NCBI GenBank assembly: GCA_035340095.1 | Contig: DAORGN010000275.1 | Coordinates: forward strand, 1-5,284 | Direction of reading: 5' to 3' | Origin: JAEUKA01 sp035340095 | Lineage (GTDB): Bacteria; Myxococcota_A; Polyangia; Palsa-1104; JAEUJZ01 | DNA: 5,284 nucleotides | In this document: in pieces, positions 1 to 5,284 of the stretch | Position numbering within the stretch: position 1 is the first letter of the stretch | Layout: each line of letters starts with the position of its first letter | Notes under the pieces: model-generated | Seen by the model: the letters and a program-made list of their open reading frames with translations, nothing else | Told to the model about the DNA's origin: nothing | Database searches by the model: none | Translations under genes and position numbers: made by a program

Positions 1-2
1 GT

Positions 3-500
3 CTGTGGAAGCTGCCGGTGGTGTTTATCGTCGAAAACAACCAGTATTCGATGGGCACGCCGCTGGAGCGCACGCTGGCGCATCCGGACATCACGCTGCG
101 GGCGTCGGGTTTTGCGATTGAGCGCGACCGCTTTGTATCGGACGATGTGCTCGAAGTGCGCGATCGCATAAAGCTTGCCGTCGAGCGCGCACGCAGCCAG
201 GGAATTCCGTCGCTGCTCGAAATCGAGACCTACCGCTATCGGGGTCACTCGATGTCTGATCCGGGCAACTACCGGACCAAAGAAGAGATCGAGCGCTGGA
301 AAAAACGCGACTCGATTGAGCTGGCGCGGACGCGGCTTCTGAATGTTCTGCCCGAGTCTGAAATCGCCGCAATCGACGCTGAAGTACGCGAATGGGTGGC
401 CGAAACGGTGCGCTTTGCCGATTCGTCACCGCCCGCGCAAGAATCGAGCATCTGGTCGACGGTGTACGCGCAGCCCGGAACCGATCCGCGAAAGATGTAG
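3..500 (+). CDS. pdhA: Pyruvate dehydrogenase E1 component, alpha subunit (5' truncated by window edge)
   Basis: This is the C-terminal half (165 residues) of the thiamine-diphosphate-dependent E1 alpha subunit, which with E1 beta decarboxylates pyruvate and passes the acetyl group to the lipoyl arm of E2 in the cytoplasmic pyruvate dehydrogenase complex. The reading frame is open from base 3, before the first possible start, so the gene begins upstream. The visible start LWKLPVVFIVENNQYSMGTP matches the family, and ENNQYSMGT is the second half of the ThDP/Mg binding motif; its GDG half lies outside the window. Further on, YRYRGHSMSDPG followed by YRTKEEIE is the conserved loop that in mitochondrial E1 alpha carries the regulatory serine. 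The end of the protein (near VYAQPG) also fits the family. The motif favours pyruvate dehydrogenase over branched-chain 2-oxoacid or acetoin dehydrogenase, although those relatives cannot be wholly excluded from half a protein. lipB starts one base after the stop codon, suggesting one transcript. Confidence 0.92.
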   Translation: MWKLPVVFIVENNQYSMGTPLERTLAHPDITLRASGFAIERDRFVSDDVLEVRDRIKLAVERARSQGIPSLLEIETYRYRGHSMSDPGNYRTKEEIERWKKRDSIELARTRLLNVLPESEIAAIDAEVREWVAETVRFADSSPPAQESSIWSTVYAQPGTDPRKM

Positions 501-501
501 C

Positions 502-1200
502 ATGCGGCTTTTTTGGCTGGGTCGCGCGCCGTATGAGCCGGTGCTCAGGCTCCAGCAGGCGCTGCGTCGCGAAGTCCTGTCCGGCGGGGCGGAGTGTATC
601 CTGTTGGTTGAGCACGCCCCGGTGATTACGCTGGGGCATCGGGCGACGGCGGCTGACCTTTTGGTATCGACGGATCGGCTGGCTGCGCAGGGCATCGAAA
701 CCGTGCGTGTCGAGCGTGGTGGCCAAGCGACCTATCATGGACCGGGTCAGCTCGTGGTGTATCCGATCTGTCGGCTCCGCGGTGGTGTCGTCGGGCATGT
801 CGATTGGTTGACCGCGGCGGCGGTGTCGGTGGCCGATTCTGTGGGGATTTGTGCCGAATATCGCCAAGAGCCCGTCGGGGTGTGGGTCGGTGAAAAAAAA
901 ATCGGAGCCGTCGGTGTCCACGTCGAACATCAGGTCGCGATCCACGGACTGTCGCTGAATGTGACTGCCGAATCGACGGCGCCGTTTCGCAGAGGCCTGT
1001 TCGTTGCGTGTGGCGCGCGTGGGGCACAGGTGACAAGTCTTGTCGAAGAAGGCGCAGAACCGTCGCTGACGACCCACGACGTGGCGCTGCGCTTTGCGCA
1101 GACACTGCTGCGCCTGCGCGGTCTGCCACCACTTCCCGTCGAGTCGACGCGCGCTGAGCTACTTTTTGATCGAATGGCGTCCGGTGTCGCGCGGGGATGA
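502..1200 (+). CDS. lipB: Octanoyltransferase LipB (lipoate biosynthesis)
   Basis: LipB moves octanoyl groups from acyl carrier protein to a lysine of lipoyl domains, the first step of endogenous lipoate synthesis; LipA then adds sulphur. The protein has 232 residues, the usual size. Motifs in order are LLVEHAPVITLGHR (about 34-47), the signature RGGQATYHGPGQLVVYPI (72-89), EKKIGAVGVH with the expected catalytic Lys133, HGLSLNV (148-154) and ACGARGAQVTSL with the expected catalytic thiol Cys170. The Lys-Cys distance is 37 residues, three more than I count in E. coli LipB, and the usual PCG around the cysteine is ACG here. The frame is open further upstream to 343, inside pdhA, but homology begins at ATG 502, one base after the pdhA stop. 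I see no strong ribosome binding site there, so translational coupling to pdhA is likely. The product would modify the E2 partner of the upstream gene. The 3' end overlaps corA on the other strand. Confidence 0.96.
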   Translation: MRLFWLGRAPYEPVLRLQQALRREVLSGGAECILLVEHAPVITLGHRATAADLLVSTDRLAAQGIETVRVERGGQATYHGPGQLVVYPICRLRGGVVGHVDWLTAAAVSVADSVGICAEYRQEPVGVWVGEKKIGAVGVHVEHQVAIHGLSLNVTAESTAPFRRGLFVACGARGAQVTSLVEEGAEPSLTTHDVALRFAQTLLRLRGLPPLPVESTRAELLFDRMASGVARG

Positions 1201-2283
1201 TTCGTCGGTCCTGTCGCTGACCAGCCAGCCTTTCAGACGGAACCAGAAGAACATCACGCCCGGCACGACGACGAACATCAGCACCAGCGCGAAAGCGAAT
1301 GCCGTCGGAGATTTGAACGGCATCATTTCGAAGTTCATCCCAAAAAGACCAGACAAGAACGTGACGGGCAGAAGCAACGCCGACAAGATTGTCAGCTGCT
1401 TCATGATTTCGTTTGTGCGCTGTCCGACGGCAGACATATAGGCATCGACGCAGTTGCCGAGCAGATCGCGACCGGCTTCGATGCTTTCGTAGATGCGCGT
1501 CAGGTGATCGTAAATGTCGCGAAAGTAGGGCGCCGTCTTTTCGCTGACGCAGGGGCTGCCGCCGTGCCGTGCCAGGTTGCCCATCACATCTCGCTGTGGC
1601 GACAGCACCCGTCGCATCGACACCAGCGTTTTGCGCAGCGAATAGATGCGGTGCAGATCGGCGCGGCTCGGATTGTCGAACAGCGATTCCTCCATTTCGT
1701 CGAGAATGTCGCCGATCTGTTCGAGCACCGGGAAGTTTGCGTCACAAAGCCCGTCGGCCAGCAGATAGTAGACAAAGTCGGCGCCGCGCCCGAGAAACTG
1801 CTTGTCGTGCTTGACGCGGTTCCACGTCTGCTCAAGTGCCGGACTGTGTTGATCGTGGACGGTCACAAGGAAGTTTTGCCCGAGAAAGGCATGCGTTTCG
1901 AGCATCGTCAGCGCGAGCGTCTGCGACCGACTCTCCGCCCACAAAAGCCGTGGTACGTGCAGCGAGTTTTCATCGGTCAAAAGGCTCTTTGTCGTCGGCA
2001 AAATCGTGAAGTTGTGGGTCACAACGAACAGATACGGAGCCTGCCCGGCGTACTCTTCCAGCTTGGGACGCTGATCAAAGTGCAGGCAGTCCTCGACGGC
2101 AAGCGGGTGGAAGCGGAAGCCTTGGGCGATCAGATCCAGCTCTTCGGCGGTCTGTTTGGAAATATCGACCCAACGCACCGTCCCCGGCGGTGGCGTCACG
2201 GCGAGCGAACGCGCTCGCTCGTCGGCGATTTCGCGGATGACCTGCTGTCCATTTTCCGTCGAGAGTTCCAAAATCCGAATCAT
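1159..2283 (-). CDS. corA: Magnesium/cobalt transport protein CorA
   Basis: CorA is the pentameric inner-membrane channel for Mg2+ (also Co2+ and Ni2+). The product has 374 residues: a cytoplasmic alpha/beta N-terminal domain, a long helical stalk, and two C-terminal membrane helices at about 296-316 and 328-349. The signature GMN is at 315-317 (LFGMNFEMMP), preceded by QRTNEIMKQLTILSALLLP, typical of the pore helix. HPLAVED and PYFRDIYDH place Asp65 and Asp256 at positions that align with the regulatory metal-site aspartates (D89 and D253) of Thermotoga CorA. The usual MPEL after GMN reads MPFK, so the periplasmic loop lacks its acidic residue. About 20 residues follow the usual basic end (KGWL); the last 13 are encoded inside the lipB 3' end. 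The frame is open to 2583, within ddl, but I chose ATG 2283 because homology starts there and a GGGGAAG precedes it. It lies 77 bases after ddl, possibly in the same transcript. Confidence 0.95.
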   Translation of the reverse strand: MIRILELSTENGQQVIREIADERARSLAVTPPPGTVRWVDISKQTAEELDLIAQGFRFHPLAVEDCLHFDQRPKLEEYAGQAPYLFVVTHNFTILPTTKSLLTDENSLHVPRLLWAESRSQTLALTMLETHAFLGQNFLVTVHDQHSPALEQTWNRVKHDKQFLGRGADFVYYLLADGLCDANFPVLEQIGDILDEMEESLFDNPSRADLHRIYSLRKTLVSMRRVLSPQRDVMGNLARHGGSPCVSEKTAPYFRDIYDHLTRIYESIEAGRDLLGNCVDAYMSAVGQRTNEIMKQLTILSALLLPVTFLSGLFGMNFEMMPFKSPTAFAFALVLMFVVVPGVMFFWFRLKGWLVSDRTDESSPRDTGRHSIKK

Positions 2284-2288
2284 CGACG

Positions 2289-2295
2289 CTTCCCC
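2289..2295 (-). promoter_or_regulatory. Probable ribosome binding site of corA
   Basis: On the minus strand GGGGAAG ends five bases before ATG 2283. The longest open frame would start far upstream inside ddl, so this purine stretch helps place the real start. It is only a moderate match to the anti-Shine-Dalgarno sequence. Confidence 0.5.
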
Positions 2296-2318
2296 GTGTG
2301 ACGGTAAAAAGGGTATCG

Positions 2319-2335
2319 CAAACGGCTCCCGTTTG
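2319..2335 (-). terminator. Short hairpin between ddl and corA (weak terminator or processing site)
   Basis: CAAACGG and CCGTTTG form a perfect 7-bp inverted repeat around a 3-base loop (CTC on the plus strand) in the 77-base gap between the ddl stop and the corA start. On the minus strand five T residues (2306-2310) follow, but only after an eight-base spacer, so it is not a classic intrinsic terminator. It could weakly attenuate read-through from murB-ddl into corA or stabilise an mRNA end. It could also be chance. Confidence 0.3.
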
Positions 2336-2360
2336 GGGAACGCTTTCGACGAGAAATGCG

Positions 2361-3266
2361 CTAGGCCTTGAGCGCTGCGGTCGCCAAGATGCGCTCGCAG
2401 AGCACACCAAAAGAAAGACCGGCGTGTTCGGCGATTTTTGGCACCAGGCTGCGATCGGTCAGTCCTGGCAGCGTATCCACTTCCAAACAGACCGCACGCC
2501 CCGTCGGTGAAAGCAGCAAATCGGTTCGGGTAACGCCCGAACAGCCAAGCGCCGAGTGGGCTCGACGGGCCAGATCGTGACACAGCTGCCGTTCCGCCGG
2601 ACTTAGCGGCGCCGGGACCAAGTATTTGGTGTCGGTGCGCTGATACTTCGCGGCATAGTCGTAGAATTCCCCGGCGGGTCGAACCTCGACTTCACCGATG
2701 ACTTCACCGTCGAGAACCGCGACTTCGATTTCACGCCCAGCGACAAACTCTTCGAGCAGCACCACGCCATGCAGACGCCGTGCGAGCCGCAGCGCCGCAT
2801 CAAGCTGCGCTTCATCGCGCACAATCGAAATGCCCACCGACGAGCCTTCGCGCGAAGGCTTCACCACCAGCGGGAGTCCGATGCGCTCGACGTCGGCGGG
2901 CCCTTCGAAAATCGTCCAGCGCGGCGTTTCAATGCTGGCTTCATCGAACACTCGACGGGACGCGACTTTGTCCATCGCCAGCGCGGATGCCAGCACGCCC
3001 GATCCGGTGTACGGAATGCCGGCGCACTCCAAAAGCCCCTGGACGCAGCCGTCTTCGCCGAGCGTGCCATGCAGTGCCACGAACGCCACGTCGACATTTT
3101 CCCGTCGCAGATCGGCCCACAGGTTGTGATCGGCGCCCGTCCAGTCAATCGCGACCACCGCATGCCCACGCTCGGTCAGTGCGTCCGCCACCCGTCGCCC
3201 TGACGCCAGCGCGACTTCGCGTTCCGCCGACGGCCCACCCATGATGATGCCTACCCGTTTTTTCAT
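2361..3266 (-). CDS. ddl: D-alanine--D-alanine ligase
   Basis: This ATP-grasp enzyme joins two D-alanines for the end of the peptidoglycan stem peptide, in the cytoplasm. It has 301 residues, the normal size of the DdlB group. MGGPSAEREVAL (9-20) is the N-terminal signature with Glu15. HGTLGEDG (66-73) and MDK (98-100) follow. VVKPSREGSSVGI (134-146) holds the ATP-binding lysine and the serine loop. FYDYAAKY (201-208) includes the omega-loop tyrosine typical of D-Ala-D-Ala rather than D-lactate ligases. The active-site end is VTRTDLLL (Arg247) and LEVDTLPGLT (261-270). In that last motif the metal-binding residue, usually Asn (LEVNT), is Asp264. The open frame reaches 3665 inside murB, but homology starts at ATG 3266, with GGGAG seven bases upstream. 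The start overlaps the murB stop as ATGA, so the two are almost certainly co-translated. corA follows downstream in place of the often-seen ftsQ. Confidence 0.96.
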   Translation of the reverse strand: MKKRVGIIMGGPSAEREVALASGRRVADALTERGHAVVAIDWTGADHNLWADLRRENVDVAFVALHGTLGEDGCVQGLLECAGIPYTGSGVLASALAMDKVASRRVFDEASIETPRWTIFEGPADVERIGLPLVVKPSREGSSVGISIVRDEAQLDAALRLARRLHGVVLLEEFVAGREIEVAVLDGEVIGEVEVRPAGEFYDYAAKYQRTDTKYLVPAPLSPAERQLCHDLARRAHSALGCSGVTRTDLLLSPTGRAVCLEVDTLPGLTDRSLVPKIAEHAGLSFGVLCERILATAALKA

Positions 3267-4201
3267 GCGGGCTCTCCCAAAATTTTGACTTCCAAATCGA
3301 GCGTGATGCCGAAGCGCTGCTCGACGTGACTGCGCGAAAGTTCGATAAGAGACACCAAATCGGCGGCCCGCGCGCTGCCGACGTTGACGAACCAGTTGGC
3401 GTGGACCGTGGAAATTTCGGCGTCGCCGCGACGGGTTCCTTTGAGTCCGCAGGCCTCGATGAGTCGTCCCGCGTAGTCGCCCGGTGGGTTTTTGAAAAAA
3501 CTGCCAGCACAACCGACGCCGTGCGGCTCGCGTTCTTTTCGTCGCGTTCGCAGCGCTGCCACGGCTTGCGCGATTTCTTCTTGCGGTCGCTGGGGCAAAA
3601 GCAGGCGAGCCGCGACGACGACTTCGCTGGCTGGTAAGGCCGAGCCGCGATAGACAAAGCCGCACTCGGCGTGGCTGCGACGAATCTCTGCACCGTCTGC
3701 CGCAATGCTCAACACCTCGACGGTGACATCTTTGAATTCACCGAGGTAGGTGCCGGCATTCATGATCATCCCGCCGCCAACAGAACCGGGGACACCACCG
3801 AGGAATTCGACGCCTCCGAGGCTGCGCCGGGTCGCTTCGCTGAGCAGCTTGCCGGTGCTGACGCCCGCTTCAACGAAAACCGGTGTGCGTGGATCGTCAG
3901 GCGCGGGGTCGAAGAACTGAAGACCACGCAGCCGTTCCGTCGCCAAGACCACGCCGCGGATGCCGCCGTCTTGCACCAAAATGTTCGATCCCGATCCGAG
4001 CGCGCGACAGGCAAGACCGGATTCGGAACAGAAGCGACGTATCGCCGCCAGACGGTCGATGTTGCCCGGCGCGACCCATGCATCAGCGGGGCCACCGACG
4101 CGCAGGGTTGAGTGACGCGCCATCGGTTCGTCGAAGCGCACTTCGCCCTTTTCACCGACCAGATCGAGGAGGGTCTGTCTTTGGCTCGACGAAAGCGGCA
4201 T
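3263..4201 (-). CDS. murB: UDP-N-acetylenolpyruvoylglucosamine reductase (MurB)
   Basis: MurB is the FAD enzyme that uses NADPH to reduce UDP-GlcNAc-enolpyruvate to UDP-N-acetylmuramate, the second committed step of peptidoglycan synthesis. It has 312 residues and looks like the shorter type II form. ARHSTLRVGGPADAWVAP (28-45) starts the FAD domain. ALGSGSNILVQDGG (67-80) and GGVPGSVGGGMIMNAGTY (135-152) are flavin-binding segments. GFVYRGS (181-187) carries the substrate-site Arg185. GSFFKNP (233-239) carries the proton-donor Ser234. Near the end LDLEVKILGE holds the expected catalytic glutamate (Glu304). The start is well bounded because an in-frame TAG lies five codons before ATG 4201, although I see no clear Shine-Dalgarno sequence. 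It is the first gene of the minus-strand block, facing the divergent gap, and its TGA overlaps the ddl ATG. murC and murG, often next to it in cell-wall clusters, are not upstream here. Confidence 0.97.
   Translation of the reverse strand: MPLSSSQRQTLLDLVGEKGEVRFDEPMARHSTLRVGGPADAWVAPGNIDRLAAIRRFCSESGLACRALGSGSNILVQDGGIRGVVLATERLRGLQFFDPAPDDPRTPVFVEAGVSTGKLLSEATRRSLGGVEFLGGVPGSVGGGMIMNAGTYLGEFKDVTVEVLSIAADGAEIRRSHAECGFVYRGSALPASEVVVAARLLLPQRPQEEIAQAVAALRTRRKEREPHGVGCAGSFFKNPPGDYAGRLIEACGLKGTRRGDAEISTVHANWFVNVGSARAADLVSLIELSRSHVEQRFGITLDLEVKILGEPA
3274..3278 (-). promoter_or_regulatory. Ribosome binding site of ddl
   Basis: GGGAG on the minus strand lies within the last codons of murB, seven bases before the ddl ATG at 3266. 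It decides the ddl start, since the open frame continues much further into murB. It would let ddl be initiated or re-initiated after murB translation. Confidence 0.65.
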
Positions 4202-4424
4202 GATGCTGGCGTTCTAGCCTGACCGCTCGCTGCTGCCAATTTTTCCGCCGTTTGAACCCGAGCACGAAGTGGCCGTAGCCCTTGCAAATCTCCGAGCAGA
4301 TCCATAGCCTTTAAGATCACATTAGGAACTTGGCTGTGCTTGGTCTTCGTCGGCAAATCGAGAAGCAGTCTGCGCAGGCCCAGCTACATATGCTGTATCT
4401 CTTACCGAATGGGGTTTGTTGGCG
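4202..4424. other. Divergent intergenic region between murB and the UPF0158 gene
   Basis: About 220 bases without a supported gene separate two divergent transcription units, so promoters for murB-ddl (minus) and for the UPF0158-nadK pair (plus) should lie here. G+C is about 52%, lower than the roughly 60% of a sampled coding stretch. I looked for sigma70-type boxes on both strands and found only partial matches, such as TTGCAA at 4282-4287 with no good -10 at the right distance and TATGCT at 4389-4394 with no good -35. I see no tRNA, riboswitch, strong hairpin or repeat. A minus-strand frame open through 4202-4356 runs out of frame into murB and resembles no protein I know. Confidence 0.55.
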
Positions 4425-5093
4425 ATGCGAGTGATAGCGGTGCGTTGGGCGGAGTTGGAAACGGCGGTCGAGCGCAATGCGCCAGACACCGAGAGCTTCC
4501 TCGATACCCGCTCGGGTGAGGTGATTACTCTCGTCGAGTCTGCACCCAATGTCGACGAGCTGCGTACCAAAGTGATGAGCGGCGGGGATGCCTATCTGCG
4601 CGTCGAGCCGGCGTCCTCGCGAGAGCAGTACAAGTGGATGGAACGCTTCGTCGCGGGAGTGACAGAGCCCGTGCTCCGTGAGCGTTTGATCATCAGCATC
4701 GACGGAAAAGGTGCATTTCGGCGTTTTAAAGACGCACTGCTCAACTATCCCGTCGAGAGAGAGCGCTGGTTCGCCTACCGCGGCGAGCTGCTTCATTGGC
4801 ACATACAAGAGTGGTTTAAGCGCGACGGCTTGACGACGGAGGAGCCGCCGCCATGGGGCGTTGTGCCGCAGCCTGTGGAAACCGAAGTTCAGCTGCCGCG
4901 GCCAAGTCCGACGACGGAAGCACCGGGTGATGGTTATCGTCGACAAGCGCGAGACCTGCTCGAACAGCTTCCGGCGGCGGAACTGCCTGCCGCTATCGCG
5001 TTCCTCGAGTTTTTGAAAGAGCGCGGCAGTGGCGAGCTGTCGCGGAGTCGTCCGGCGTCGGGACGGCCCAAGACCGGGAACGCAGGAGTTTAG
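4425..5093 (+). CDS. UPF0158 family protein with extra C-terminal helical segment
   Basis: The function of this family is not established. The protein has 222 residues and no signal peptide or membrane helix. Residues about 3-137 match the UPF0158 pattern as I know it: a start resembling W.ELE.A (8-14), FLDTRSGEVITLVE (25-38), YLRVEPASSREQYKWMERF (57-75), RERL (85-88), GKGAFRRFKDAL (94-105), ERERWFAYR (111-119) and EWFKRDGL (129-136). A proline-rich linker (about 138-168) leads to a separate charged helical stretch (171-200), in which LLEQLPAAELPAAIAFLEFL resembles the small helical hairpin of DUF2281/antitoxin-like proteins. The basic end (201-222) looks disordered. Starts are possible at TTG 4416 and ATG 4425. 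I prefer ATG, with GGGG at 4411-4414 ten bases upstream. The TAG stop directly touches the start of the next gene, so the two are probably co-translated. The family assignment is from pattern memory; the C-terminal call is weaker. Confidence 0.82.
   Translation: MRVIAVRWAELETAVERNAPDTESFLDTRSGEVITLVESAPNVDELRTKVMSGGDAYLRVEPASSREQYKWMERFVAGVTEPVLRERLIISIDGKGAFRRFKDALLNYPVERERWFAYRGELLHWHIQEWFKRDGLTTEEPPPWGVVPQPVETEVQLPRPSPTTEAPGDGYRRQARDLLEQLPAAELPAAIAFLEFLKERGSGELSRSRPASGRPKTGNAGV
5084..5088 (+). promoter_or_regulatory. Ribosome binding site for the downstream TTG-started gene
   Basis: AGGAG sits in the last codons of the UPF0158 gene, five bases before TTG 5094. It is the clearest Shine-Dalgarno sequence in the window and supports the unusual TTG start, which immediately follows the upstream TAG. 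Confidence 0.7.
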
Positions 5094-5284
5094 TTGGCTC
5101 CCGTCGGTTTCATTCTCAAGCGCGATCAGCCGCAGTCGGTGCAGTTGTGCGAGCAGCTCGTGCAGGTGCTGCGCGAGCGCGGCCAGACGGAACTCGTGCT
5201 GCGCGATCACGTTCAGCTGCCCAGCTGGTTCCATACGACGAGCGAGACCGATCTACCGAGTGAGCTGGCGATGCTGGTTGCGCT
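5094..5284 (+). CDS. nadK: Probable NAD kinase, N-terminal part (3' truncated by window edge)
   Basis: Sixty-three codons are visible in an open frame that runs off the window. NAD kinase phosphorylates NAD+ to NADP+ in the cytoplasm. The start, MAPVGFILKRDQPQSVQLCE, has the family's opening beta strand and the K-R/P-x-x-P-x-x-x-x-L helix, followed by LVQVLRERG. The visible end, ELAMLVAL, is where family members have the hydrophobic strand leading into the GGDGT motif, so the diagnostic motif would lie just beyond the window. The start is TTG 5094, chosen for the AGGAG five bases upstream and because homology begins there; no ATG lies near. It abuts the UPF0158 stop with no gap. Other proteins with a Rossmann-like beginning are possible, so this call rests on the N-terminus only. 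Confidence 0.68.
   Translation, partial: MAPVGFILKRDQPQSVQLCEQLVQVLRERGQTELVLRDHVQLPSWFHTTSETDLPSELAMLVA

Noticed and set aside
91..1077. 328-codon open frame on the minus strand
   Set aside because: It lies antisense to pdhA and lipB, whose family motifs are unmistakable. Its translation is rich in Arg, His and Ser with no recognisable motif, as expected for a shadow in G+C-rich DNA.
1504..2301. 265-codon open frame on the plus strand
   Set aside because: It is antisense to the well-supported corA and has no recognisable motif.
4330..4345. TTGGCTGTGCTTGG as a possible sigma54 promoter
   Set aside because: The GG and GC elements are not at the required -24/-12 spacing, and neither box matches the consensus well.
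4202..4356. Minus-strand frame upstream of murB encoding a helical-looking stretch (LLGDLQGLRPLRARV)
   Set aside because: I considered it as a leader peptide, the end of a lost upstream gene or a frameshifted murB N-terminus. It runs out of frame into murB, matches no known MurB or MurC end, and murB has its own start bounded by an in-frame stop. It is most likely chance.
4381..4395. CAGC...GCTG around CATATG as an operator-like inverted repeat
   Set aside because: The arms are only four bases and the loop is asymmetric, so it is not distinguishable from chance.
4317..5234. 305-codon open frame on the minus strand
   Set aside because: It is antisense to the UPF0158 gene and the putative nadK. 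The composition is dominated by Arg, Leu, His and Gln with no family pattern. The plus-strand genes have better starts, a clear ribosome site and family resemblance.

Overview
The window is ordinary, gene-dense bacterial housekeeping DNA of roughly 60% G+C. I see no phage, transposon, CRISPR array, defence or secretion genes, and no rRNA or tRNA. It holds seven protein genes, two of them cut by the window edges. A peptidoglycan-building pair and a mitochondrial/alphaproteobacterial-type two-subunit pyruvate dehydrogenase E1 point to a cell-walled bacterium with aerobic-type central metabolism. A Myxococcota/'deltaproteobacterial' or similar GC-rich Gram-negative host would fit, but that is only a guess: no phylogenetic marker in the window settles it.

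Layout. Positions 3-500 (+) hold the C-terminal half of pyruvate dehydrogenase E1 alpha. One base later comes lipB (502-1200, +), the octanoyltransferase that starts the lipoyl cofactor needed by the dehydrogenase E2 subunit, so the two form a functionally coherent, probably co-translated pair. Converging on them is a minus-strand block read from about 4201 down to 1159: murB, ddl and corA. murB and ddl overlap by ATGA and supply two cytoplasmic steps of peptidoglycan precursor synthesis. corA, a Mg2+/Co2+ channel, follows ddl after 77 bases, where a division gene such as ftsQ often stands in other genomes. The corA 3' end runs 42 bases into the 3' end of lipB on the opposite strand.

Positions 4202-4424 are a divergent, relatively A+T-rich intergenic region (about 52% G+C) that must carry the control signals for the murB side and for the rightward pair. 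The rightward pair is a UPF0158-family protein with an unusual extra C-terminal segment (4425-5093), followed with no gap by a TTG-started gene that looks like the N-terminus of NAD kinase (5094 to the window end).

The points most worth a second look are the UPF0158 protein's C-terminal helical add-on and its coupling to the putative nadK, an Asn-to-Asp change at the expected metal-binding position of Ddl, the corA/lipB antisense overlap that encodes a C-terminal tail on CorA, and an A9 run in the catalytic-lysine motif of lipB. None of these amounts to a new system.
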